DNA of 64,000 bases from Sphingomonas bisphenolicum (lineage in GTDB: Bacteria > Pseudomonadota > Alphaproteobacteria > Sphingomonadales > Sphingomonadaceae), in assembly GCF_024349785.1 (NCBI RefSeq), contig NZ_AP018817.1:1085501-1149500 (forward strand), given 5' to 3'. The first letter of the stretch is position 1, and each line of letters begins with the position of its first letter. This document shows, in pieces, positions 45,920 to 55,195 of this stretch. The position numbers and the translations under genes are program-made. The notes beneath the pieces were generated by a model. The model did not search any database. It worked only from the letters and a program-made list of their open reading frames with translations, and was not told the origin of the DNA.

Positions 45920-46990
45920 TCAGCGTGGCAGCCCCAGCGCCTTGCCGATGTCGTCCCAGGCGACCAGTTTGAAATTCTGGGCGGCGGTCGCATTGTGGCT
46001 GTCCTGCGCCACGAACAGCCCGCCGGGATAGGCCGGGCCGAAATCGCCGAGCATCAGGTCGATGCCGTCGGTTTCCTCCGATCCGCCGATGGCGCCGTCC
46101 ACCACGCGGAAGCGACCGACATAGGAGTCGTCGCTGATCCGGTAGACGACATAGGCATTGTCGCCCTGGCTGGACACGAGGACATAGCCGTCCTTCGCGC
46201 CGATCGGCGCGATGGCGACGCCTTCGGCATCCATGACCAGATTCTTCCCGTCGGCCGCGGCGATCTTCGTCGGCGTGGGCGATCCGGCGGCGCGCGCGTC
46301 GAAGCGCCACAGGCCGACATCCTCCTCCGCCACATAGAGGGTGCCGGTGCGATCATCGACGGCGCAGCCTTCCGACTGGGTGCCGAGCTTCATGGTGCGG
46401 ACGATCGTGCCGGTCGGCATCGCGCCCGATGCGTCGAGCGCGACCTGATGGATGGTGCCGTCCTTCAGCACGATGAAGCCGTAGGTCGCCGCGCCTTCAC
46501 GCGACAGGCAGACGCCATAGGCCTCGCCGGTCCCGGCATCGACCTTGCCCAGCGCCGTGAGCTTGGCCGTGGCGGGGTCGAGGCGGAAGAGCGCGAGCTT
46601 CGCGTGGGCGACATCGCTGCGGTCGGACGCGACGACGAGGATGCCGGGCTGGCCGCCGATCGTCACGCCGTCGCGCAGATCGACATTGTTGACCCGGCCC
46701 GCGTTCAGGAAATCGCGGGTCTTGCCGTCGAGGCCATAGACGTACAGCCCGGCCTTCTTGTCGGTCCCCACGATCAGGCTCTGCGCCGGGTCGGCGGCAT
46801 TGCGCCAGATCGCCGGATCGTCGGCCGCGTCGGCATTGGCCGTGCCGACCGGGGTGGTTTCGCCGCGCGCGGTGACGTTCACCGCCGGCGTGGTGTTGGC
46901 GATGCGGGTCGCGACGGGGACTTCGGTTTCCGTCGTGGCGCAGGCGGCGAGGGCGAGAAGGCTGGTGAGGCCAAGGGTCAAACGGATCAT
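45920..46990 (-). CDS. beta-propeller phytase, lipoprotein
   Basis: 3-phytase of 356 residues that hydrolyses phytate and releases phosphate. The signal peptide ends in a lipobox (LLALAACATTE; Cys near residue 16), so it should be anchored to the outer membrane. The propeller is visible as AADDPAIWRNAADPAQSLIVGTDK (shown in part), GYGLDGK-type blades, VVASDRSDVAHAKLALF, AEEDVGLWRFDARAAG and the GSEETDGIDLML segment. The ATG at 46990 has AAGAGGA six bases upstream. It follows the metallophosphoesterase by 11 nt. Confidence 0.92.
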   Translation of the reverse strand: MIRLTLGLTSLLALAACATTETEVPVATRIANTTPAVNVTARGETTPVGTANADAADDPAIWRNAADPAQSLIVGTDKKAGLYVYGLDGKTRDFLNAGRVNNVDLRDGVTIGGQPGILVVASDRSDVAHAKLALFRLDPATAKLTALGKVDAGTGEAYGVCLSREGAATYGFIVLKDGTIHQVALDASGAMPTGTIVRTMKLGTQSEGCAVDDRTGTLYVAEEDVGLWRFDARAAGSPTPTKIAAADGKNLVMDAEGVAIAPIGAKDGYVLVSSQGDNAYVVYRISDDSYVGRFRVVDGAIGGSEETDGIDLMLGDFGPAYPGGLFVAQDSHNATAAQNFKLVAWDDIGKALGLPR

Positions 46991-47001
46991 GCGGGTTCCT
47001 C

Positions 47002-48408
47002 TTATTTGCCGCGGGCGACGCATTTGCCGCCGTCCGGGCCGATCAGGCCGGTGCAAGTACGCTGGGCGATAGTCGGCTCGGTCGTGTCGGTCAGGTGATT
47101 GCCGTCCGCCCGCTTTTCCAGGTCGAAGCCGTCATAGAGCTTGCCCGATGCGGTGAAGGTGCGAAATGTGAGCCGGTCGATACCGCCGTCATTGGCCACA
47201 TCCACCACCTGATAGAGTTCGGTCGCTTCGGCAGTCTTGTCGGGCTGGGTGCGGGCGCGGTCGTTGAGGCCGTACATTTTGGCGCCGGTGACCGAGACAA
47301 GATAAACCGGCCCCTGGATCGCGCCATTCCTGCGCGTCGTGGCGGAGGCTTCGCGTCCCGCTTCGGAGGTCAGGCGGCTGTAGCAATGGTCATGGCCTTG
47401 CAGCACCAGATCGACCTTGCGCTTGTCGAACACCGGCTTCCACGCGGCCTTAATCTCCGCCGTGTCCTGCGGCCGGGCGCAGGTGAAGACGGGCTGGTGG
47501 AACAGCACGATATTCCATGTCGCCTTGCTGGATGCCAGCGTGGCGTCGAGCCATTTGGTCTGCTGCGCCATGGTGCCGAGATCGATCGCCGAGGTGCCGT
47601 CGAGGATGATGAAGCGTACGCCCTGATAGTCCACGAAATAGGTCGTCTTCAGGCCCGGCACGCCATTGTCGGGCAGGGCGAACTGGAGCGGGAAATACGG
47701 GCCGAGCCGGCGGCTTTCCGTGCCGTCCGGCAGCGCCACGTCGACATATTCATGATTGCCGGTGGCGGGCAGTTGCGGGACGATCGACCAGTTATAGCCG
47801 CCCGCCTGGTTCCATTCGCCCCATTCGTCGTCATGGTCGAGATCGTCGCGCTGCGCCGCGAGATCGCCGGCATGGGCGACCAGTTCGATGCCGCCATTGG
47901 CATGGAAGGCCTGACGAATGACGCGGCTGGCATAGGTCAATATGCCGTTCTGGATGTCGCCCAGATAGAGGAAACGGAAAGGCTTCGCCTCTGTCGAAGC
48001 CGTGCGGAATTGCAGCCATTCGCTCCAGCCCGCGCTGCCCTTGAGCCGATAAGCGTAGACGGTGTCGGGAGTCAGATTGTCGAAGCGGATCTGGTGATAG
48101 AGGGCCGGGCCGTTGGCGCTGTCCTTTGCCGTTCCAGGCGAACCCGCGATGGTCTGCGCCTTTTCCTCCAGCGTCGGGCCGTCGACCGCGATGGCGATCT
48201 GCGCTTCGCTGGGCGACTGGGCGGCGTCGGTGCGATAGGCCACCGCCATGCCGCGGGCCGGATCGGCGGCGGGCGTCAGGATGATGCGGTCGGGCAGGCT
48301 GCGCGCGGCATAGGGCGTGCCGGTCGAGCGCGGGACGGGTGGCGTCGGTGTCTGGGCATGGGCGGGCGCCGTGCCGGCCAGCAGAGCGATGAGGGCGAGG
48401 CGGATCAT
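47002..48408 (-). CDS. purple-acid-phosphatase-like metallophosphoesterase
   Basis: Exported phosphoesterase of 468 residues. After a signal peptide (MIRLALIALLAGTAPAHA) there is a fibronectin-like N-domain (YRTDAAQSPSEAQIAIAVDG, LTPDTVYAYRLKGS) and a calcineurin-like domain with metal motifs FLYLGDIQNG, VAHAGDLAAQRDD, PATGNHEYVD, VLFHQPVFT and LVLQGHDHCYSR. This is the layout of bacterial purple acid phosphatases. Between receptor and phytase it would release phosphate from phytate-derived inositol phosphates or other esters. Confidence 0.92.
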   Translation of the reverse strand: MIRLALIALLAGTAPAHAQTPTPPVPRSTGTPYAARSLPDRIILTPAADPARGMAVAYRTDAAQSPSEAQIAIAVDGPTLEEKAQTIAGSPGTAKDSANGPALYHQIRFDNLTPDTVYAYRLKGSAGWSEWLQFRTASTEAKPFRFLYLGDIQNGILTYASRVIRQAFHANGGIELVAHAGDLAAQRDDLDHDDEWGEWNQAGGYNWSIVPQLPATGNHEYVDVALPDGTESRRLGPYFPLQFALPDNGVPGLKTTYFVDYQGVRFIILDGTSAIDLGTMAQQTKWLDATLASSKATWNIVLFHQPVFTCARPQDTAEIKAAWKPVFDKRKVDLVLQGHDHCYSRLTSEAGREASATTRRNGAIQGPVYLVSVTGAKMYGLNDRARTQPDKTAEATELYQVVDVANDGGIDRLTFRTFTASGKLYDGFDLEKRADGNHLTDTTEPTIAQRTCTGLIGPDGGKCVARGK

Positions 48409-48434
48409 GGCCTGGACTCCGGTAAAAGCAAAAA

Positions 48435-48462
48435 GCCGGCCGGGTAAGGGAACCCGGCCGGC
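48435..48462 (-). terminator. hairpin between receptor and phosphatase genes
   Basis: Perfect 11-nt arms GCCGGCCGGGT (48435-48445) and ACCCGGCCGGC (48452-48462) around a 6-nt loop. On the minus strand it is followed by TTTTGCTTTT, so it should act as a terminator 20 nt after the receptor stop and could set a high receptor:enzyme ratio by partial read-through. Confidence 0.75.
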
Positions 48463-48482
48463 AGAGGGGAACAAGGGGCGGA

Positions 48483-51269
48483 TCAGAAGCTGGCGGTGAC
48501 GCCGAACTTCGCGGTCCAGTTATATTCTTCATATTGCAGGATGCGCTTCGACCCGGCGTAGTTCTGATAGGCGAAATAGGGTTCGTTGGTGGCGTTGATC
48601 CACTCGGCGAACACGCGCACGCCCGGCGCGACCCGGTATTTGGCGCTCAGGTCGAGCTGGAAGTGATTGTCGACATAGCGGTCCTGATCGGCTTCGCTGC
48701 CCAGTTCGTCCAGATATTTGTCGCGATAGGTGCCGGCCGCGCGCAGCGAGACCGGACCCTTTTCGTAGCCCAGCACCAGGTTGAAGGTGTTCTTGGACGA
48801 GGACATCAGCGGGATTTTGCGCGGATCGCTGATGTCGCCGTCGGTCGGCACCGTGCCCTTGGCGTCGGTATAGGTATAGTTGGCGTTGAGCAGCAGGCCG
48901 TCGAACGGCGCGGGCAGGAAGCTGAACACCTGGCTGTAGGACAGTTCCAGTCCCTTGATCTTCGCCTTGTCGCCATTGATGTAGGTGGTCAGTTCCTCAT
49001 AATCGACGCCCATGATCGTGCCCGGATCGGTGATCCGCTGTTCGACCACGAAGTCCTTGACCGACTTCCAGAAGAAGCCGGCGGTCAACGCCGCATTGGT
49101 GCCGAAATACCATTCGGCCGACAGGTCGGCGTTCCACGCCTGATAGGGTTTGAGGTTCGGGTTGCCGAAGGTCGCCTCGCGATCCTCGTTGATGTCGAAG
49201 CGCGGCGCGAGGTTGGACAGCTTGGGACGCACGAGGCTCTTGTAGCCGCCCGCGCGGAAGACGAGGTTGCGGACGGGTTCGTAGCGGACCGTCAGGCTGG
49301 GCAGCCAGTTGGTGTAGTTGCGGATGAAGCGGTTGGGCGTGATCGTGACATTCTCGTCCGAGTCCGTTTCGGTCAGGAAGGCGCGGATGTCGTTGCGGGT
49401 CTGCTCCATGCGGACGCCACCGATGACGCGCAGCGTCTCGCTGTCCCAGCGGCCCAGCAGGTAGGTCGCGAGGATGTCTTCCTTCACCGAATAATCCGAT
49501 GTCGCCGAATTGAGCGTGGAGTCCAGCTCGTTCCGTTCGAAATTGGCGATGTTGTCGTAGAAGAAGTCGGTCGGGCCGGTGTGGCTGGGCAGGGGCAGGA
49601 TGTCCTGGATGCGGTAGGTCTGGCCGCCCAGCACGTCGGCGAGCGTGTAGTCGCCGTCATAGTCGTCATAGACGTCGGCCTGAAGGTCGTAGCTCTTCTT
49701 GCGCCAGCGCGCCTTCATGCCCGTCTGCACCGTGAAGGTGCCGCCATCGCTTGCAAAGGCGCGCGAAATGTCGCCCTTGATCATATATTCGCGGTCCTTC
49801 GAATTGGACAGCGTGGTGCGCTCCAGTTCGTTGAAACCATAGCTTTCGGGGTCGAAGAAATCGGCGGTGTTGCCGCTGACCGTGAAGGTCGGCTTCATCG
49901 GGTTGGAATAGTCGAAATTCACGTCGACGCCGTCCCCGTCGAAACGGGCGCGGAAACGGGTGGGATCAATCGAGCCATTCTCGCGCTCGCTCGATTCGGA
50001 CCAGCTGCCGGCATAGGTGGCCTTCCACGGGCCGGTTTCGGTGACGCCGCCCAAGGTCAGCGACTTGATCCGCTGGCGCTCGAACCGATCCTTCATGCGG
50101 CGGCGTACTTCGATGCGGCCGTCTTCGTCGCTGAACTGGACGGTATCGCCCGAAGCCGATGCGGGAGGCTCGCTCATGATCAGGGTCACGTCGCCGCGAT
50201 ATTCCTGGTCGTCGAACTGGCTGTAGATGCCGCGCGCATAAAGTTTGGTCGTGTCCGTCGCGAGCCAGTCGAGGCTGAGCGAACCACCGAGGCGCTTCCG
50301 CTGCACGTCATAGTCGCGATACTGGACTTCTTCGGCATAGGCGGTGCCGTCGTCGGTCTGGTTCCAGTCGGCCGCCTCGATATTGTCGGTCTGGAACTTG
50401 CGCTTATAGTAGCTGACGCCACCGGCGATGCCGAACCGGTCGGTGATGCGGGTCGAAAAGTCGAAGCTGCCCTTGGGCGTCAGTGCATCGGCATAGTCGT
50501 TATAGCTGCCTTCCAGCTTGACCGTGTAGAGATCCTTCTTGCGGTCGAAGGCGCTGGTGGTGTTGATCTCGATCGACGCGCCGATGGTGTCGGCGTCCAT
50601 GTCCGGCGTCAGCGACTTCTTGATTTCGATCGATTCGATCAGTTCCGACGGGATGACGTCGAGCGCGACCGAGCGGACGTCGCTTTCCGGTGCGGGGATG
50701 CGCGTGCCGTTGATCGAGGCGGCGTTGAGTTCGGGATCGAGGCCGCGGACCGAAACGAAGCGGCCCTCACCCTGGTCGTTCAGGATGTTGACGCCGGGCA
50801 GGCGGCGGATCGATTCGGCGACATTCTGGTCGGGGAACTGGCCGATGGCGTCGCGGGTCAGGACGCTTTCGACACCGTCGGCGGCGCGCTGACGGGACAG
50901 CGTCGAGGCCTGGTTGGCGACCTGGCCGACGACGATGATCGATGCGTCGATATTCGATCCGATCCGGATGTCGGCATCGACATCGCCGCTGGCGGGCACG
51001 ATGACGGTGGTGCGGACCGGATCGGCGCCGACATAGCGGGCCTCGATCGTGTAGGTGCCGGGCGCGACATCGGGAAAGCGATAGCTGCCGTCACGGCCCG
51101 CTTCGGCGATGCGGCCGGTTTCCACGATGCGCAGTTGCGTCGATTGTAGCGCGCGCGTGCCGGTGCCGTCGGACACGGTGCCGGCGATGGTGCCGGCAAA
51201 GGCCGCTGCGGGGGTCGCGAGCGCGAGCATGATGGCTGCGCGGCTCGCGCCGCGAAGTAGGTGGTTCAT
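48483..51269 (-). CDS. TonB-dependent receptor of the phytate/phosphate locus
   Basis: Outer-membrane active transporter of 928 residues. It has a signal peptide (residues 1-25), a carboxypeptidase-regulatory-like Ig domain (residues about 26-95: TIAGTVSDGTGTRALQSTQL), a plug domain (IGQFPDQNVAESIRRLPGVN, GRFVSVRGLDPELNAASING) and a large barrel ending in YNWTAKFGVTASF with C-terminal Phe. Genomic position makes inositol phosphate or a phosphate ester the likely substrate, which is inference. A Pho-box-like element lies 100 nt before the start. Confidence 0.93.
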   Translation of the reverse strand: MNHLLRGASRAAIMLALATPAAAFAGTIAGTVSDGTGTRALQSTQLRIVETGRIAEAGRDGSYRFPDVAPGTYTIEARYVGADPVRTTVIVPASGDVDADIRIGSNIDASIIVVGQVANQASTLSRQRAADGVESVLTRDAIGQFPDQNVAESIRRLPGVNILNDQGEGRFVSVRGLDPELNAASINGTRIPAPESDVRSVALDVIPSELIESIEIKKSLTPDMDADTIGASIEINTTSAFDRKKDLYTVKLEGSYNDYADALTPKGSFDFSTRITDRFGIAGGVSYYKRKFQTDNIEAADWNQTDDGTAYAEEVQYRDYDVQRKRLGGSLSLDWLATDTTKLYARGIYSQFDDQEYRGDVTLIMSEPPASASGDTVQFSDEDGRIEVRRRMKDRFERQRIKSLTLGGVTETGPWKATYAGSWSESSERENGSIDPTRFRARFDGDGVDVNFDYSNPMKPTFTVSGNTADFFDPESYGFNELERTTLSNSKDREYMIKGDISRAFASDGGTFTVQTGMKARWRKKSYDLQADVYDDYDGDYTLADVLGGQTYRIQDILPLPSHTGPTDFFYDNIANFERNELDSTLNSATSDYSVKEDILATYLLGRWDSETLRVIGGVRMEQTRNDIRAFLTETDSDENVTITPNRFIRNYTNWLPSLTVRYEPVRNLVFRAGGYKSLVRPKLSNLAPRFDINEDREATFGNPNLKPYQAWNADLSAEWYFGTNAALTAGFFWKSVKDFVVEQRITDPGTIMGVDYEELTTYINGDKAKIKGLELSYSQVFSFLPAPFDGLLLNANYTYTDAKGTVPTDGDISDPRKIPLMSSSKNTFNLVLGYEKGPVSLRAAGTYRDKYLDELGSEADQDRYVDNHFQLDLSAKYRVAPGVRVFAEWINATNEPYFAYQNYAGSKRILQYEEYNWTAKFGVTASF

Positions 51270-51344
51270 CGATATTCTCCCTGTTGGCGCGGCAATGCGG
51301 CGTCGTTCCGCCTGCCAGTCGTTGAGGCGCGCAGTGGGAGATTG

Positions 51345-51386
51345 ATGTTACGACTTCATTCCAGAGCCGTGACAGATCCGTGAATA
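51345..51386 (-). promoter_or_regulatory. Pho-box-like site and promoter of the TonB receptor
   Basis: On the minus strand the sequence TATTCACGGATCTGTCAC (51386-51369) fits the Pho-box layout of two 7-mers eleven bases apart; the second half CTGTCAC is perfect and the first shares TCAC. Eighteen bases on lies TAACAT (51350-51345), a fair -10 box. A further half-site-like CTGTCTA is at 51403-51397. Start of the receptor gene is about 100 nt from the Pho box. PhoB regulation is inferred. Confidence 0.5.
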
Positions 51387-51450
51387 TCGCAGATATTAGA
51401 CAGGGAAAAAGCGCGCGGCCCGGATCGGGCGGGCGTCCGAAGGTCGGAGG

Positions 51451-51630
51451 CTATTCCCGTTCCCGGCCCTTGCCCACGTTGAGATAGGCCGCGACCGCAT
51501 CGACGCTGTCGCCGACGATGTCGACGGCCTCCTCCAGTTCATCGGGCGACACGTCGAAGCGGCAGGTCCAGTAAAGCAGCGCCGCTTCATCATCCAGCGT
51601 GACGCGATCGACATCCCGATCCGGTTTCAT
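51451..51630 (-). CDS. DUF3606-like small protein
   Basis: A 59-residue acidic protein (MKPDRDVDRVTLDDEAALLY ... VSPDELEEAVDIVGDSVDAV ... AAYLNVGKGRERE). The FDVSPDELEEAVDIVGDSVD segment followed by VAAYL matches the DUF3606 pattern, whose function is unknown. AGGAGGA lies seven bases before the ATG, strong evidence that it is translated. It lies 181 nt upstream of the TonB receptor on the same strand, with the Pho-box-like site between them. Confidence 0.75.
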   Translation of the reverse strand: MKPDRDVDRVTLDDEAALLYWTCRFDVSPDELEEAVDIVGDSVDAVAAYLNVGKGRERE

Positions 51631-51719
51631 GATGCGTCCTCCTGTCCCATCGGACAGGCAGAAACGCATAAATGGCGGCGCTTTTCCGCTTCCCTTTGGG
51701 ACAGGTGACCGGGAAAGGC

Positions 51720-53693
51720 TTAGCTGAGCGGGCTGCTGGCCCAGTTTTTGAGCTTGGCGTAGAGCGCGGCGATAACCCCGGCGAAGATCAGGATCGCGAG
51801 CGGCACGGCCCAGGGATTTTCCGCCACCAGCGCCAGCGGCGCGTCGCTGTCGGTGCTGGCGACGATGCCGGCGAAGGCGACGCCGAACAGGCTTTCGCCG
51901 ACGATGAAGCCGGTCGCCATCAGCACGCCCATGCGTTCGGCAAATTCCGGGTTCGACTGGCGTAGCGACCAGCGGTTGTAGAAATGGCCGATCACTGCGC
52001 CGACCGGGATCAGCAGGGTCAGCGCCATCGGCAGGTAGATGCCCATGCCGACCGCGAGCGGGGGCAGGCGCAGCTTGCCGGCGCGGCCGAGCAGTTCGTC
52101 GACCAGCACCACGACCGCGCCGATCCCTGCGCCGATGCCGATCAGCCCCCAGTCGAGATCGCCGCCCAGCACGCCCTTGGCCAGCGCGGAGATGAGCGCC
52201 GCCTGCGGTGCGGGCAGGGCGTTTGGCCCGGCGCCGGGCGCGCCGGCGAAGCCGAAGGCGCTGTTGAGCAGGTCGAGCACCGGCGGGATCACCAGCGCGC
52301 CGAACAGCACGCCCAGGATCAGCGCGATCTGCTGCTTCCACGGCGTCGCGCCGACCAGCTGGCCGGTCTTGAGGTCTTGCAGATTGTCGTTGGAGATGGT
52401 CGCGATGCCGAAGACGATCGCCGTCGTGAACAGGGCATAGGCGATCAGCGCCTGCGTCTGCTTGGGATCGCCGCCGCCCGATCCGTAGATGGCGGCCAGC
52501 ATCAGCGAAGCGCCCAGCACGGCGAGGATGCCGACGCCCGAAATCGGGCTGTTCGACGCGCCGATCAGGCCCGCCATATAGCCGCAGACCGACGCGATCA
52601 CGATGCCCGCGACCAGCACATAGGCCAGGGTCAGGCCGATCACGGGCACGGGGTTGGCGGCGATCGGGCCGCCCTGCGCGAAGACCCAGAGCAGGAAGCC
52701 GATCGGCACCAGCGCGGCGAGGATGGTGCCGCCGACGATGGAGATAGGCAGGTCGCGCTCGGTAATGTCGAGGTCGGCGGCGTTGCCTGCCTTGCGCGTG
52801 GCGTTGGCGACCAGTGCGGAGCGGATGCCGCTGACGATGGGGCCGAGGATCTTGAGCAGGGTCCAGATCGCCGCGACGCCGATCGTGCCCGCGCCGATGA
52901 AGCGCGCCTTCATGCGGAAGGTGGTGCCGACGAGGTCGGCCAGGTCCGCGCCGGCGGGAACAGGCGTGGTCAGATAGGGCACGATGCCGACCCAGCTGAT
53001 GAGCAGGCCGATGAACATGGCGACGCCGACCGACAGGCCGACGAGATGGCCGACGCCGATCAGCGCCATCGAAAAGCTGGTGGAGACCGACGTCGCGCCC
53101 GCGCCGAATTTGAAGAAGGTGGCGGCTTCTTCGGCCAGGATCTTCGTCTTGGCGATGATCGAGAAGCTGGCGGCGGCGATCGCGCTGGCGACGATCGCGG
53201 CGAGGCCGCGGCGGTTTTCCTCCAGCCCCTCGCGCGAACCCGCGCCGACCTTCAGCACTTCGGCGGCGGCGACGCCTTCGGGATAGGGCAGGTCGGAGCC
53301 GGTGACGAGCGCGCGGCGCAGCGGCACCGAATACATGACGCCCAATATGCCGCCCAGCGCGATGGTGCAGGCCGACAGCCAATAGGGGAAGCCCTGCCAC
53401 CAGCCGATGATGACCAGGCCAGGCAGCACGAAGATGATCGCCGAGAGCGTGCCGGCGGCGGACGCGATGGTCTGGACGATATTGTTTTCCAGGATCGTGC
53501 CGGTCGCAAACAGCCGCAGCACCGCCATGGAGATGACCGCCGCGGGGATGGAGGTGGCGAAGGTCAGGCCGATCTTGAGGCCCAGATAGACGTTCGCCGC
53601 GGTGAAGATGAGGGTGATGAGCGCGCCGAGGATCACGCCCCTGATCGTCAGCTCCGCCATCGGCGTTGCCTTGCTATCCGTCGTCACCCGCAT
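51720..53693 (-). CDS. OPT-family oligopeptide transporter
   Basis: Multi-pass inner-membrane transporter of 657 residues with about sixteen hydrophobic segments. The OPT family is indicated by LTIRGVILGALITLIFTAAN, VYLGLKIGLTFATSIPAAVI, GSDLPYPEGVAAAEVLKVG and NDNLQDLKTGQLVGATPW. Bacterial members take up oligopeptides or chelated metals; substrate is not predictable. It is monocistronic by layout. Confidence 0.92.
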   Translation of the reverse strand: MRVTTDSKATPMAELTIRGVILGALITLIFTAANVYLGLKIGLTFATSIPAAVISMAVLRLFATGTILENNIVQTIASAAGTLSAIIFVLPGLVIIGWWQGFPYWLSACTIALGGILGVMYSVPLRRALVTGSDLPYPEGVAAAEVLKVGAGSREGLEENRRGLAAIVASAIAAASFSIIAKTKILAEEAATFFKFGAGATSVSTSFSMALIGVGHLVGLSVGVAMFIGLLISWVGIVPYLTTPVPAGADLADLVGTTFRMKARFIGAGTIGVAAIWTLLKILGPIVSGIRSALVANATRKAGNAADLDITERDLPISIVGGTILAALVPIGFLLWVFAQGGPIAANPVPVIGLTLAYVLVAGIVIASVCGYMAGLIGASNSPISGVGILAVLGASLMLAAIYGSGGGDPKQTQALIAYALFTTAIVFGIATISNDNLQDLKTGQLVGATPWKQQIALILGVLFGALVIPPVLDLLNSAFGFAGAPGAGPNALPAPQAALISALAKGVLGGDLDWGLIGIGAGIGAVVVLVDELLGRAGKLRLPPLAVGMGIYLPMALTLLIPVGAVIGHFYNRWSLRQSNPEFAERMGVLMATGFIVGESLFGVAFAGIVASTDSDAPLALVAENPWAVPLAILIFAGVIAALYAKLKNWASSPLS

Positions 53694-53828
53694 GTCCCCT
53701 TGGCTTTTTCTGGCGTCCTTGATCCGGCTGGTAATAATGTTGCTTGGCTGTGGATCAATCGGAAAGTGATATGCAACCGACTATGGACCCGCGATGGGCA
53801 TGAGGACAGAGCAAAAAGGCGGCGCTGT

Positions 53829-54608
53829 TCAGGAAGTTTTGCCGCCACTCGTGCCGACCGGCCGGGCATGGTCGAGATAGGCGTCCACCAGTCCCGTCCA
53901 GCGCTGATAGCCGCGCGCATTCATGTGCAGTCCGTCGGGGCGGAAGAGCGAGGCGTCTGGCAGGCCGTCGCGCGCCAGCAAGGCGGTGCCGACGTCGAGA
54001 TAGTCGAATTTCTCCGCTCTGGCGCGTGCTGCGATGGCGGCGTTGACCTGCGCCATCTTGGGCCAGAGCGTCCAGCGGATCGGGCTGGGCTTGAGCGAGA
54101 GCCAGACGATGGCGGCGCGGGGATAATCGGCGCGCAGCCGCTTGAGCAGGGTCAGGATGTCGCGCGATACGGCGTCAGGCGTCGTGCCGGCGGCCAGATC
54201 ATTCTCGCCCACATAGACGACTACCGAGCGCGGCGGGACGGGCGGGAGCAGCCGCTTGTAATAATGGAGGACATGGGCCGTGGTCGCGCCGCCGAAGCCG
54301 CGATTGACGGTGCCGATGTCGGTGAAGCTGCCCGCTATGTCCCACAGCCGGATGCTGGAGCTGCCCAGGAAGAGCGTGGCGTCGCGCATCGGGGGACCGG
54401 CGCTGTTGGCTTTGGCGAAGGCCTCCACCTCATTGGAGAAGGGGAAGGTCGGGTCGGCATTGGGGCCAGGGCCGGGGGCGGCGCGGGCGGGGGCTGGCGG
54501 CGGCACGGCCGCGGCAGGAGCCGCCAGCGCGCAGGCGAGCAGCAGCGTCAGCGCCGTGCGGCGCAGGCCCGCGGCCGGCAATCCGATGCCCGGGCCGATG
54601 TCCAGCAC
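53829..54608 (-). CDS. exported SGNH/GDSL hydrolase, GTG start
   Basis: Esterase-fold hydrolase of 259 residues. A signal-like N-terminus (TALTLLLACALAAPAAA) precedes the four SGNH blocks: FLGSSSIRLWD (Ser), NRGFGGATT (Gly), VYVGENDLAAG (Asn) and PDGLHMNARGY (Asp and His). Substrate unknown. No ATG is available before the signal peptide; the GTG at 54608 directly follows the hspQ stop (54610) and gives a fitting start, suggesting coupling with hspQ. Confidence 0.85.
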   Translation of the reverse strand: MLDIGPGIGLPAAGLRRTALTLLLACALAAPAAAVPPPAPARAAPGPGPNADPTFPFSNEVEAFAKANSAGPPMRDATLFLGSSSIRLWDIAGSFTDIGTVNRGFGGATTAHVLHYYKRLLPPVPPRSVVVYVGENDLAAGTTPDAVSRDILTLLKRLRADYPRAAIVWLSLKPSPIRWTLWPKMAQVNAAIAARARAEKFDYLDVGTALLARDGLPDASLFRPDGLHMNARGYQRWTGLVDAYLDHARPVGTSGGKTS

Positions 54609-54609
54609 C

Positions 54610-54981
54610 TTAGTGGCGGTGGAGCGGGCGCAGGCGATATTTGCCGTCCGCATAGGGGCCGAACATGCCGGTGATGGCGGGATGATCGACCGGCTCGTCG
54701 CTGTCGTCGGTGACCAGATTCTGCTGGCTGACATAGGCAACATAGCTGGATTCGCCATTTTCGGCGAGCAGGTGATAGAAGGGCTGGTCCTTGTCTGGCC
54801 GCGCGGTTTCAGGAATCGCTTCATACCATTCCTCGCTATTGGCGAAGACCGGATCGATATCGAACACGACGCCGCGAAAGCCGAACATGCGATGCTTGAC
54901 CACATCGCCGATATTGAAGCGGGCATGGACGATCGGCGGGGCAGTGACGCCGGCGCCGAAAATCTGAATCGTGTCTTTCAT
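54610..54981 (-). CDS. hspQ: heat shock protein HspQ
   Basis: Small heat-induced protein of 123 residues that in E. coli acts as a Lon activator and binds hemimethylated DNA. The family core is HARFNIGDVVKHRMFGFRGV, VFDIDPVFANSEEWYE and DQPFYHLLAENGESSYVAYV, followed by SQQNLV. The start at 54981 gives a short N-terminal lead-in. Followed by the GDSL gene one base past its stop. Confidence 0.94.
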   Translation of the reverse strand: MKDTIQIFGAGVTAPPIVHARFNIGDVVKHRMFGFRGVVFDIDPVFANSEEWYEAIPETARPDKDQPFYHLLAENGESSYVAYVSQQNLVTDDSDEPVDHPAITGMFGPYADGKYRLRPLHRH

Positions 54982-55104
54982 TCCCCCAATTTAGGATGCT
55001 GCCCGGCGGACACAAGAAAAATACCGGAAAGGCCGCTTGGCAAGCGCGATTTCATTCGCTAATGGCCGCCCCTCGACCGGGACGGCGCAGGCCGGACCTT
55101 CTGC

Positions 55105-55195
<91 letters not shown>

